Shown piece after piece: positions 1-7,611 of a stretch of DNA of 37,171 bases (position 1 is its first letter; each line of letters opens with the position of its first letter). The stretch spans positions 1 through 37,171 of the forward strand of contig JAFSUP010000096.1 in NCBI GenBank assembly GCA_017445205.1, written 5' to 3'. A model generated the notes under the pieces. It searched no databases. It saw only the letters and a program-made list of their open reading frames with translations, and was not told where the DNA came from. The DNA comes from Synergistaceae bacterium (GTDB lineage Bacteria; Synergistota; Synergistia; Synergistales; Aminobacteriaceae). The translations under genes and the position numbers were made by a program.

Positions 1-888
1 ACCCTCTTGCACTATGTCATTACGAACTGAAAGAAGGTTATTTGCAATCAAAATTTCTTGTCCCTCTTTTGAAAGAATGAAGTCATAGAGCAGTTTCCCG
101 TTCTCTTGATTGGCGCTTCCCTTTACAAGTCCTATCGGTGAGAAAATCGAAATTAAATCTTCAGGGAGATAAGTAAATCCTATCGGCGATCCTTGTGCCA
201 TCAAGTTATGTGAAACATAGTCGAGCATTACTCCAACTTGATACGCACTTGCGGCTACTTGGTTGTGTGTGGCTGTTGTGCCTGATTCAAGTTCGCAACC
301 GTTAGCGCGCAGCTTTTTGAAGTATTCTTCGCCGTACTTCGGACTTGCAGGCAACGCAGCTACAAAATATTTCGTTGTACCGGCCGAAGCAGGGTCCGTC
401 ATTACAATTTGACCTTCCCATTTTGAATCCAATAAGTCGTTCCATGATTTCGGCGCTTCTTCGGGCGTTACAAGTGCAGAGTTGTATCCAATGCCCATGT
501 TCATCATTCTAGCTCCGGTGTAGTATCCGTCGGGGTCTATGAATTTTGAATCAATCGCTGCTGCTTCGGGTGAAGAATACTTTTCAAGGATTCCTTCTTT
601 TTTGAAAGATAGATAGTCAGAAGGATCGCCGACCCAAATTATATCTGCTGCAACTTGTCCCGCCTGATGTTCGGTTGCAATTTTTGTAATTACTCTACCC
701 GTACCCGCGAAATAGTAATCCATGACGATGCCGGGATATTTGGCCTCAAAGCCCTTTTTAATTGCAAGTAACTGATCTTCCTGCATTGATGAATACATCA
801 TGACTTTGCCCGCAGGGGCCGCCGTCGCTGACGATACTACAAGGACGCAGAAAGCAAAAAGAATTGCCGCAAAAGATATTCGTTTCAT
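1..888 (-). CDS. ABC transporter periplasmic substrate-binding protein (family 1, iron(III)-type), 3' end beyond window
   Basis: Translation from the ATG at 888-886 stays open to the window edge for 296 codons, so the C-terminus of about 40 residues is missing. The N-terminus MKRISFAAILFAF... followed by SSATAA is a Sec signal peptide. The mature protein begins KVMMYSSMQEDQ and continues with FEAKYPGI, YYFAGTGRV and ADIIWVGDPSDY, then MTDPASAGTT and YNSALV. These match family-1 binding proteins of the Fe(III)/AfuA-FbpA group; related members bind thiamine or 2-aminoethylphosphonate, so the ligand is uncertain. It would deliver its ligand to an ABC permease presumably encoded to the left of the window. 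A weak AAAGG ribosome site precedes the start. It is divergent from alr with a 128-base AT-rich gap. Confidence 0.85.
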   Translation of the reverse strand, partial: MKRISFAAILFAFCVLVVSSATAAPAGKVMMYSSMQEDQLLAIKKGFEAKYPGIVMDYYFAGTGRVITKIATEHQAGQVAADIIWVGDPSDYLSFKKEGILEKYSSPEAAAIDSKFIDPDGYYTGARMMNMGIGYNSALVTPEEAPKSWNDLLDSKWEGQIVMTDPASAGTTKYFVAALPASPKYGEEYFKKLRANGCELESGTTATHNQVAASAYQVGVMLDYVSHNLMAQGSPIGFTYLPEDLISIFSPIGLVKGSANQENGKLLYDFILSKEGQEILIANNLLSVRNDIVQEG

Positions 889-1016
889 AAACGAAAACCC
901 GCCTTTCAATTTAGATTTATGAATTTTTTATTGTGATTTTTTAATTTTATCCGGAAAGTTTGATTTTTCAATTTTTAGTATAATATCGCGAAATTGTATT
1001 TGAAGGAGACTTTTAC

Positions 1017-2159
1017 ATGGACGATCTGCAAATTGCAACGTCGCGAACGTGGGCAGAAATCAATCTTGCCAACCTCGAACATAATTTTAAAATCTTAAAA
1101 TCACTTCTTAACCCCGGTGCAAAATTTTTGGCGGTCTGCAAGGCAGATGCTTACGGGCATGGTGTCATAGCCTGCGCGAAAAAATTACAGGCTTGTGGCG
1201 CAGACTGGATAGCCGTTGCCAGCGTCGTTGAGGGCGTTGAGCTTCGCGAAAACGGAATTACGCTCCCGATTTTGTGCTTAGGTCAAGCAAATCCCGAACT
1301 CGCTTCTTTAATGTGCGAACACGAAATCACTCAGGCCGTAGGAGATTTTGAAAACGGCAAAGCACTTTCAGATTATGCGCGCTTGGTCGGTAAAAAAATA
1401 AAAATTCATGTGAAAATCGACACTGGCATGAGCCGCACAGGATTTTATTGGCCGGAGTCTGATTCTGACAAAGCAAGCACCGCAGCCGAAATTAAAAATT
1501 TGTGTGAGCTACCGGGTCTTGAAGCCGAAGGGCTATTCACGCACTTCGCAGCAGCTGATGAAGATGAAAATTTTACGCGCCTTCAATTAAAAAAATTTCT
1601 TGATGCTAAGAACACGTTAGCCGCGCTTGGCCTCGCCTTTAAAATTTCTCATGCCGCCGCAAGCGTTGGAGTTTTGAATTATCCTGAAGCTCATTTAGAC
1701 ATTGGAAGATTCGGGCTTGTGCTTTACGGTTACGCCTCGACGGACACGGGCAACGAAGGCAGCACGTTAGGTTTGAAGCCGGTTATGAAAGTCAAGAGCA
1801 AAATTACAGCAGTTCGAAAGCTCCCGACAGGAACGACAATAAGCTACGGGCGAACATTCACATTAAAGCGCGATTCTGTGATTGCAGTTTTGCCGATCGG
1901 ATATGCTGACGGATTGCCGCGAGTTCTCTCGAACGAGTTTAGCGTAAAAATTCATAATTCGCTTTGCCCTATCTTGGGAAGAATTTGTATGGATATGTGT
2001 ATGGCGGATGTTACAGACTTAGAAGGCGTGAAGCCGGGCGACGTTGCTACGATTTTTGACGAAGATTTAATTCCATTGGCCGCGAAAAATTCCGGAACGA
2101 TAATTCACGAGATTGTTTGCAGTCCTTCGCCGCGAGTTCCGCGAGTTTTCATTGAGTGA
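1017..2159 (+). CDS. alr: Alanine racemase
   Basis: PLP-dependent interconversion of L- and D-alanine in the cytoplasm, supplying D-Ala for peptidoglycan. The 380-residue length is typical. The PLP-binding lysine lies in the motif AVCKADAYGHG (K42). The second catalytic base is the tyrosine of ISYGRTF (Y277), followed by the family signature LPIGYADGLPR and by GRICMDMCMADVT. The N-terminal two thirds is the TIM-barrel and the rest the beta domain. The start is fixed by AAGGAG at 1003-1008, eight bases before ATG, and a TATAAT at 979-984 could be its -10 box. It is monocistronic and convergent with putP. An exported D-Ala-D-Ala dipeptidase is encoded elsewhere in the window (31515-32213), but no direct link is evident. 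Confidence 0.96.
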   Translation: MDDLQIATSRTWAEINLANLEHNFKILKSLLNPGAKFLAVCKADAYGHGVIACAKKLQACGADWIAVASVVEGVELRENGITLPILCLGQANPELASLMCEHEITQAVGDFENGKALSDYARLVGKKIKIHVKIDTGMSRTGFYWPESDSDKASTAAEIKNLCELPGLEAEGLFTHFAAADEDENFTRLQLKKFLDAKNTLAALGLAFKISHAAASVGVLNYPEAHLDIGRFGLVLYGYASTDTGNEGSTLGLKPVMKVKSKITAVRKLPTGTTISYGRTFTLKRDSVIAVLPIGYADGLPRVLSNEFSVKIHNSLCPILGRICMDMCMADVTDLEGVKPGDVATIFDEDLIPLAAKNSGTIIHEIVCSPSPRVPRVFIE

Positions 2160-2166
2160 AGAAGGG

Positions 2167-2211
2167 CCGCGCCCGCAGTCCGGGTGGGCGGGTGGGAGGA
2201 CAAGGGCGCGG
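2167..2211 (+). other. GC-rich hairpin with a perfect G-quadruplex motif between convergent genes
   Basis: In the 61-base gap between the alr and putP stop codons, CCGCGCCC (2167-2174) pairs with GGGCGCGG (2204-2211). Inside it GTCC (2178-2181) pairs with GGAC (2198-2201). The apical loop is GGGTGGGCGGGTGGG (2182-2196): four G3 runs with one-base loops, the canonical form of a very stable parallel G-quadruplex. The stretch is far richer in GC than anything nearby. On the plus strand the quadruplex would form in alr mRNA; on the minus strand (putP) the same DNA gives a C-rich hairpin followed by ACTTC rather than a T run. A role as a bidirectional terminator is inference. Confidence 0.75.
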
Positions 2212-2220
2212 GAAAAAAAT

Positions 2221-3690
2221 TTATTCTTTCGACATTGCTAAGGCTTTATCAAAAAGTTCTTCGACTTCCTTTGATGGCTTAGGCGAGAACAACGACACAA
2301 GCACCGCCACTATAAGTCCTGCCACAAAGCCAGGAATGATTTCATAAATTCCAGTTTCCGACATATGAGTTAGCCACGCTATATCGACAACTGCGCCTAC
2401 AAAAATTCCGCAAGCTGCTCCAGAAAATGTAAATCTCTTCCAGAATAAACTCAACATTATCGCTGGCCCGAATGCCGCGCCAAAAACTCCCCACGCGTTC
2501 GACACAAGCGACATTATCGACCCCGCATCAGGTCTTGAAGCTATGAAAAGCGCTACACCCGATATAACAAGAACGACTATACGCCCGGCCCACAGCATTT
2601 CGCGATTCCCAGCCTGATTTTGTCTTATAACAGGTCTGTAAACGTCTGAGGCAAACGCCGACGCCGCTGAAAGCAGCTGACTGTCCGCCGTGCTCATTGC
2701 CGCCGCTAAAACCGCCGAGAGAAGTATTCCTGAAATTACTGCGGGGAAAATTCTTCTCGTCATTACGACAAACACAAGCGAATTATTATTAACCGATTCC
2801 TCGAAGCCGATAAACATTCTTCCGACAACTCCGACAAATACCGCGAACGTTAAGATTATGAGCGTCCATGATATTCCGATTTTGGCCGATTTTCTTAATT
2901 CTTTCTGCGAGTTTATCGACATGAATCTAATTATTATGTGCGGCATTCCGAAATATCCAAGTCCCCAGCCGAAGCCCGAAACTATATCTTGCCAGTTCGC
3001 AACCGGATTCCAATAATTCGGCGTGTCAATCGCTGCTGCCGCGTTCGGTTCAAGCATACTCGCTGCCACGATCGGAACGATTAACATAGCGCATAAAACT
3101 AACATTCCCTGGAAGAAGTCCGTCCATGAAACAGCAGAGAAGCCTCCCAAGAATGTGTAGCCAATGACGATGACCGCCGCCAAGTACATTGCTACGGTTG
3201 TGTCAAGTCCTGTTACTGTGTTAAAGAGAGTTCCGCAGGCTTTGATACTCGACGCTGCGTAAATCGTATAAGCAACAAGAAACACAGCCGCCGAAATTAA
3301 TTGCAGAGTCTTTGACTTTGATAAAAATCTGTTCGTCAAGTATTGCGGGATCGTAATTGAGTCATCAGCCGCGATTGAGAATGTGCGGAGGCGAGGAGCT
3401 TCATAAATCCAGCTTAACGAATAGCCGAGCGCAAGTCCGATAGCGATCCAGATTTGTCCAAGGCCAAGCGCATAAATCGACGTAGGCAGGCCCATTAAGA
3501 CCCACGCGCTCATGTCCGAAGCACCCGCAGAGAGAGCAGCTACCCAAGGCCCCATCTTTCTATCGCCGAGGAAGTAGCCGCGTTCAGTCTGATTCTTTTC
3601 GCGGAGGAAGAACCACACTCCGATTCCCAACATAAAAAGCAGATAAATTATAAAGACGCTTACTTCTGTTATATTCAAGTTATAAAACAT
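2221..3690 (-). CDS. putP: Sodium/proline symporter (SSS family)
   Basis: Inner-membrane Na+-coupled uptake of proline or a similar substrate; 489 residues with about 13 hydrophobic segments from residue 8 to 475. Family landmarks include LGDRKMGPWVAALSAGASDMS near residues 41-61 (the Na+-site region of SSS proteins), GYTFLGGFSAVSWTDFFQG near 176-194 and SAVLAAAMSTADSQLLSAAS near 326-345. These are closest to PutP among SSS transporters. AAGGAG directly abuts the ATG at 3690, with no spacer. A TTG four codons later (3678) has a 12-base spacer, like the fbaB start, so initiation may be there. It is last in a minus-strand run and converges with alr. Confidence 0.92.
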   Translation of the reverse strand: MFYNLNITEVSVFIIYLLFMLGIGVWFFLREKNQTERGYFLGDRKMGPWVAALSAGASDMSAWVLMGLPTSIYALGLGQIWIAIGLALGYSLSWIYEAPRLRTFSIAADDSITIPQYLTNRFLSKSKTLQLISAAVFLVAYTIYAASSIKACGTLFNTVTGLDTTVAMYLAAVIVIGYTFLGGFSAVSWTDFFQGMLVLCAMLIVPIVAASMLEPNAAAAIDTPNYWNPVANWQDIVSGFGWGLGYFGMPHIIIRFMSINSQKELRKSAKIGISWTLIILTFAVFVGVVGRMFIGFEESVNNNSLVFVVMTRRIFPAVISGILLSAVLAAAMSTADSQLLSAASAFASDVYRPVIRQNQAGNREMLWAGRIVVLVISGVALFIASRPDAGSIMSLVSNAWGVFGAAFGPAIMLSLFWKRFTFSGAACGIFVGAVVDIAWLTHMSETGIYEIIPGFVAGLIVAVLVSLFSPKPSKEVEELFDKALAMSKE

Positions 3691-3730
3691 CTCCTTAAAA
3701 ATTCAAAAAATTCGTTGCATTTTAACAAAA

Positions 3731-4351
3731 TTATTCTGTCCATTCAACGCTAAGCGACAAAATCGCCCACGTATCCTTGTTGTTCCATCTATAAGGCTTT
3801 GCCTTCGCTACGAAATTTGCCGGTCGGTGTTTAGGATTGTCGAGTTCGTAAAGTTCTCCCGACATTGTTATAAAACTTTCGCCCTTGTCAGCTTCTTGAA
3901 CGTCAGCATAATAAATTACGTCGCTGTCCCAATTGCGTTTGTCAAAGTGATAAAGTTTTCCATCGAAATCAATTTCAGGAGAGTCGCCCATGACTTTTTG
4001 ATGTTTAACGGGTAAGTCAAAATATTTTCGCACGGACGCGGCCACGGATTCTTTAGCGATTGTTGACGAGCCGAATTCGCAATTTTTTCGTGTGCATTTC
4101 TGAATTAATTTTTTGTTGTTGATTATGTTGTGCCCGATCCCGAAGCGAATTAACTCGCTCATGGCGTACGGGTCGCCCAAATGTAAAATTTCGTCCGGGC
4201 CGTCTTCTTCTAAATCGAACTCATACATATTTAACTCTGTGAAGTTGCTGATGAAGATTCCCATGCGTTTTTTCTCGTCGGATTTTTTCGCGGCGCCCAT
4301 TGAGAAAATTACAATGAGAATTAATGATAAGGCTAAAAATTTTCTTTTCAT
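3731..4351 (-). CDS. Small secreted protein of unknown function
   Basis: A 206-residue protein that I do not recognise. It starts with a clear Sec signal peptide (MKRKFLALSLILIVIFSMGAA), without a lipobox cysteine. The mature part is charged and soluble, rich in Asp, Glu and Lys, with two cysteines close together (CTRKNC near residues 86-91) that could form a disulfide. The second half reads like a small beta-rich domain (DFDGKLYHFDKRNWDS, FITMSGELYELDNP). GGAGG lies before the ATG, and a candidate extended -10 promoter at 4391-4383 suggests it can be transcribed independently of the permease upstream. Forty bases separate it from putP downstream. Confidence 0.7.
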   Translation of the reverse strand: MKRKFLALSLILIVIFSMGAAKKSDEKKRMGIFISNFTELNMYEFDLEEDGPDEILHLGDPYAMSELIRFGIGHNIINNKKLIQKCTRKNCEFGSSTIAKESVAASVRKYFDLPVKHQKVMGDSPEIDFDGKLYHFDKRNWDSDVIYYADVQEADKGESFITMSGELYELDNPKHRPANFVAKAKPYRWNNKDTWAILSLSVEWTE

Positions 4352-4382
4352 AAAAATCCCTCCTGTTAAAAAATCTCGAAAA

Positions 4383-4391
4383 ATTATAGCA
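4383..4391 (-). promoter_or_regulatory. Candidate extended -10 promoter for the small secreted protein gene
   Basis: Read on the minus strand the sequence is TGCTATAAT, a perfect extended -10 element (TGnTATAAT), 32 bases upstream of the ATG at 4351. No good -35 box is visible, as is common with extended -10 promoters. Confidence 0.5.
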
Positions 4392-4408
4392 GGCAGGGAA
4401 TCTTAAAC

Positions 4409-5317
4409 TTAAAATAGAAGGTCAATAATAAGTCCGTTAATCAGCGAATATAAAATCACGAACGCAAGATAAGCAACGAATTTCCCCGCGCCTAAAACGA
4501 TTTTCAAAGCTCCGAGATTAGTAATTTTTGTGGCCGGGCCTGTTATCATAAACGCGCTTGCACTCGCGAGGCTCATTCCGTCGGCTAGCCATTGTATTAA
4601 TAATGGAATCGTTCCGCCTCCGCAAGCGTATAACGGCACTCCGATTGTAGCGGCCATTAAAACCCCAAAGCCGTTCTTGCGGCCGAATAAACGCGCAAAT
4701 GATTCCGCCGGGACATAACGCTGAAACAAAGCCGTTAAAAAAATTCCAAGTAAAAAATAAAACCCAGTTGCTTTAAGATTGCGGCCGAAATTTTTTATGT
4801 AGCGTAAAAAAATATTTGGGTCGGTATCGTGATTAGAAATTTCGTAGAAGCCGCTGAAATTAAAAAATTTTTTCTTTGTGAGTTTGTTGTAAAGATTAAC
4901 CGCTAAGCCTGCGAAAATTCCACACGCGAAGCACGAAGCGATTCTGATTATTAAAGCAGTTCGGCCAAGAGCGGTGCTGTAAATTATTAATTGCGGATTC
5001 AACAAAATCGAAGCCATCATGAACGACGCTAACCAATCTTCGCGCATTCCCTTTTCATTAAAAGAAGCGGCTATAGGGATCGTCCCGTACATACACAAGG
5101 GCGAAGCTATTCCCAAAATGCACGCCGGAACAATCCCGAAGAGGCTCAATCGTTTCTCATTCATTGCGGCAAAAAGCGAATGAATTTTATTTTTACCGAA
5201 CACAGAAACGAAAGAGCCGATCGCCATTCCCATCAGCCAATATAAATAAATCTGCTCAAACTGAAGGGAAAAATAATACCAGAGATATATAAACTCTCTT
5301 TGAAAAATTTTAATCAA
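4409..5317 (-). CDS. Permease of the ArsP/YraQ (DUF318) superfamily
   Basis: A 302-residue inner-membrane protein with about eight hydrophobic segments and an internal duplication. SPLCMYGTIPIAASF in the first half mirrors GVPLYACGGGTIPLLIQW in the second, and each is followed by a conserved helix (ASILLNPQLIIYS and MITGPATKITNLG). That two-fold pattern is characteristic of the PF03773 permeases, some of which export organoarsenicals; the substrate here is unknown. The start is TTG at 5317, overlapping the end of the DUF362 gene by 8 bases, with no convincing ribosome site, so translation is probably coupled to that gene. An internal start at or before M29 is possible. Co-expression with the exported DUF362 protein is likely. 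Confidence 0.78.
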   Translation of the reverse strand: MIKIFQREFIYLWYYFSLQFEQIYLYWLMGMAIGSFVSVFGKNKIHSLFAAMNEKRLSLFGIVPACILGIASPLCMYGTIPIAASFNEKGMREDWLASFMMASILLNPQLIIYSTALGRTALIIRIASCFACGIFAGLAVNLYNKLTKKKFFNFSGFYEISNHDTDPNIFLRYIKNFGRNLKATGFYFLLGIFLTALFQRYVPAESFARLFGRKNGFGVLMAATIGVPLYACGGGTIPLLIQWLADGMSLASASAFMITGPATKITNLGALKIVLGAGKFVAYLAFVILYSLINGLIIDLLF

Positions 5318-6239
5318 TGTTCACAAAGTTATATTCGCGGCTTCCGAGTCCGATTTCGGCGGCGTGTTCAAGAGTGTGAATGCCGTGTCGCGATTCCATT
5401 CTCTTAATTAAAGACTCGCCGTCGGGAGCTTTGTAAACTAAATCGACACAAGCCTGATCGAGTGCTACAGGGTCAAGCGAACCTAAAATTCCAATGTCGT
5501 GCATGTCGGGAGCGGCCGGGTTTCCGTCGCAGTCGCAGTCAACGCTTAAATGATTCATGACGCTGATGTAAAGCATTTTTTCACCGTTGCCGAACTTGTC
5601 TGAAACAGATTTTGCGGCTTCAGCCATTGACTCTAAGAAAGCGTCTTGGTCATCGTACCAGATGCTCCCTGAGTCTTTTGTTCCCGCTGTGTGAATTACG
5701 ACTTTACCATGCGAGGAGCCAATGCCGATTGAAATATTTTTGATTGCTCCGCCGAAGCCTCCCATAGCGTGGCCTTTAAAGTGTGACAGGACTAAAACAA
5801 AATCGTAATTATTCAAGTGTGAGCCGACGTAATTTTGTTTCAAGTGCTTGCCACCTGTAACTGTCAAAGGCGTGTCGCCGTCTTCGTCCATGATGTCAAC
5901 TTTTGCAATTTTTGTGAAGCCGTGGTCTTCAGCTACTTGCTTGTGCATAGCCGTTGAAGCTCTTGAACCGCCGTAAGCTGTGTTGCACTCGACTATAGTT
6001 CCGTTGACCTTCTGAACGAGTTCTTTAATTAAATCCGGTGAAAGATAATGAGTGTTTCCTGCCTCGCCTGTGCTAAGCTTCACAGCGACTTTGCCGTCAG
6101 CTTCGCGCCCGAGCTTGTTGTAAATCGCCATTAAGCCGGCCGGTGAAATATCTTTTGTGAAGAAGACCGCCGGAGCTTCAGCGAACGACGCGCCCGCAAA
6201 AATCGAAACGAGCAGCAACGAAGTTAAAAAAGTTTTCAT
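5310..6239 (-). CDS. DUF362-family protein with an added signal peptide
   Basis: The first 20 or so residues (MKTFLTSLLLVSIFAGASFA) form a Sec signal peptide with an ASFA cleavage site. The mature chain starts VFFTKDISPAGL and carries the features of the roughly 310-residue, ferredoxin-less DUF362 proteins: VAVKLSTGE, NGTIVECNTAYGGSR, LVLSHFKGHAMGGFGGAIKN, SVDCDCDGNP and LGSLDPVALDQACVDLVY. The function of the family is not established; the CxC pair and acidic residues could bind metal or a cluster. Relatives usually lack a signal peptide, so export is the odd feature. A good AAAGGAG precedes the ATG. It is the first gene of a probable operon with the permease and is divergent from fbaB with a 109-base gap. 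Confidence 0.82.
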   Translation of the reverse strand: MKTFLTSLLLVSIFAGASFAEAPAVFFTKDISPAGLMAIYNKLGREADGKVAVKLSTGEAGNTHYLSPDLIKELVQKVNGTIVECNTAYGGSRASTAMHKQVAEDHGFTKIAKVDIMDEDGDTPLTVTGGKHLKQNYVGSHLNNYDFVLVLSHFKGHAMGGFGGAIKNISIGIGSSHGKVVIHTAGTKDSGSIWYDDQDAFLESMAEAAKSVSDKFGNGEKMLYISVMNHLSVDCDCDGNPAAPDMHDIGILGSLDPVALDQACVDLVYKAPDGESLIKRMESRHGIHTLEHAAEIGLGSREYNFVNID

Positions 6240-6348
6240 GAAAATTTCTCCTTTGCATTAATTTTTTTAATTTTAGACTTTGAAGCGCGCTTTATTGCAA
6301 GTGTTATATAATACAAATGAAAAAATTTTTAAGGAGATGTGTTTCAAA

Positions 6349-7425
6349 ATGGAATTTGGAAAAATTGAAGCTCTACTCGGAAAAGAAGCCGAGAGCCTTT
6401 TAACTCACAAGTGCGAAACAATTTCAAAAGATTTGCTCTCGCTCCCCGGCCCTGATTTTGTTGACCGCGTCGTCAGCATGACCGATCGCCCTATCCCCGT
6501 TATGCGTGCAATGCAAACTCTTTTCAATCATGGAAGACTTGCAGGCACCGGCTATATTTCGATTTTACCTGTCGATCAGGGTATCGAACACTCTGCGGGC
6601 GCTTCATTCGGTCCGAATCCGATTTATTTTGACCCCGAGAACATTATCAAATTAGCAATGGAAGCTGGCTGTAACGCAGTTGCTACTACGCTCGGAGTTT
6701 TAGGCGCAACCGCAAGAAAGTATGCTCACAAAATTCCTTTCGTTCTTAAGCTCAACCACAACGAACTTTTGACTTACCCGAATCAGTTTGACCAGGTTTT
6801 ATTTGCGTCCGTGAAACAGGCTTATGAACTTGGCGCCGTCGCAGTCGGAGCTACGATTTATTTCGGCAGCCCTGAATCAACACGACAGATTCAAGAAATC
6901 TCAAAAGCTTTCCATGAGGCTCATAAGATGGGAATGGCTACGATTTTGTGGTGCTATCTTCGTAACTCGGCATTCAAAGTTAAGAAAGACGACGTCGTTA
7001 CGGATTATCACGCGTCAGCAGACTTGACCGGCCAGGCCAACCATCTTGGCGTTACGATCGAAGCCGACATCATCAAGCAGAAGCTCCCGACGAATAACGG
7101 CGGCTATCTTGCAATGGGCAAAGGCTACGGAAAAATTTCAAAGGAAATGTACGAGAAACTCACGACCGAACACCCGATCGACTTAGCGCGCTATCAGGTT
7201 GCTAACTGCTACATGGGCAGAGCGGGCTTGATTAACTCGGGCGGAGCTTCCGGCGGTGCCAGTGATTTAAGCGAAGCCGTTCGCACAGCAGTCGTGAACA
7301 AGAGAGCCGGCGGAATGGGCTTAATCCTTGGGCGCAAAGCTTTCCAGCGTCCCATGAACGAAGGCGTAGAAATCATTAACGCTGTTCAAGATGTCTATCT
7401 CTGCAAAGAAATCACAGTAGCGTAA
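6349..7425 (+). CDS. fbaB: Class I fructose-bisphosphate aldolase, DhnA/FbaB type
   Basis: Schiff-base aldolase interconverting fructose-1,6-bisphosphate with dihydroxyacetone phosphate and glyceraldehyde-3-phosphate in the cytoplasm. The product is 358 residues, close to E. coli FbaB (350). The run [20 protein letters not shown] (residues 225-244) is a family hallmark, and its lysine (K243) is the likely Schiff-base residue by analogy with archaeal aldolases. [10 protein letters not shown] (73-82) and [11 protein letters not shown] (131-141) are also conserved. The reading frame is open from 6280, but the ATG at 6349 is the real start: it has AAGGAG at 6331-6336 with a 12-base spacer and gives the family N-terminus. 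A possible -10 TATAAT lies at 6307-6312. The gene ends in a strong repeat-derived terminator. Confidence 0.93.
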   Translation: MEFGKIEALLGKEAESLLTHKCETISKDLLSLPGPDFVDRVVSMTDRPIPVMRAMQTLFNHGRLAGTGYISILPVDQGIEHSAGASFGPNPIYFDPENIIKLAMEAGCNAVATTLGVLGATARKYAHKIPFVLKLNHNELLTYPNQFDQVLFASVKQAYELGAVAVGATIYFGSPESTRQIQEISKAFHEAHKMGMATILWCYLRNSAFKVKKDDVVTDYHASADLTGQANHLGVTIEADIIKQKLPTNNGGYLAMGKGYGKISKEMYEKLTTEHPIDLARYQVANCYMGRAGLINSGGASGGASDLSEAVRTAVVNKRAGGMGLILGRKAFQRPMNEGVEIINAVQDVYLCKEITVA

Positions 7426-7431
7426 AATTAA

Positions 7432-7567
7432 TTAGGAATTAGGAGTTAGGAGTGAGGAATTATTTTTTATTCTTTGCTCCTAATTTTTTTATGTCAAAAC
7501 ATAAATTCTGCGTCTGAAATTCATCTTTTCTTCTTAACTTCCTACTTTCTAACTCCTAATCTCTAAC
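7432..7567. repeat. Paired heptad repeats (TTAGGAG family) in opposite orientations
   Basis: The first block (7432-7461) is a run of 7-base units TTAGGAA/TTAGGAG/TGAGGAA on the plus strand. The second block (about 7534-7567) carries the complementary type (TTCCTAC, TTCTAAC, TCCTAAT, CTCTAAC). The two blocks together fill most of the 186-base gap between fbaB and the threonine aldolase gene. This is the fullest copy of a family that recurs at 11365, 14950, 18092, 22341, 25383, 28533 and 35566. Confidence 0.8.
7446..7490 (+). terminator. Intrinsic terminator of fbaB formed by the heptad repeat
   Basis: TTAGGAGTGAGGAAT (7446-7460) pairs along its full 15 bases, with G-U wobbles, with ATTCTTTGCTCCTAA (7469-7483), leaving an 8-base loop. 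Seven T residues (7484-7490) follow directly. This is a textbook Rho-independent terminator 20 bases after the fbaB stop. Confidence 0.85.
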
Positions 7568-7572
7568 TGTAA

Positions 7573-7578
7573 TATAAT
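7573..7578 (+). promoter_or_regulatory. Candidate -10 box for the threonine aldolase-valS unit
   Basis: TATAAT lies 33 bases before the TTG start at 7612 and after the fbaB terminator, so a fresh promoter is expected here. No recognisable -35 is seen at the right distance; that position falls inside the repeat block. Confidence 0.4.
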
Positions 7579-7611
7579 ACCGGCAAAAGATGAATGGAGA
7601 TGAAATTTTAA

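Noticed and set aside
2156-2347. A GTG-started frame across the alr-putP gap
   Set aside because: It translates the GC-rich hairpin into an Arg-Gly-rich string and then runs antisense to putP.
7432-7567. Possible CRISPR array
   Set aside because: The repeated units are 7 bases long and contiguous, with no unique spacers of regular length and no cas genes.
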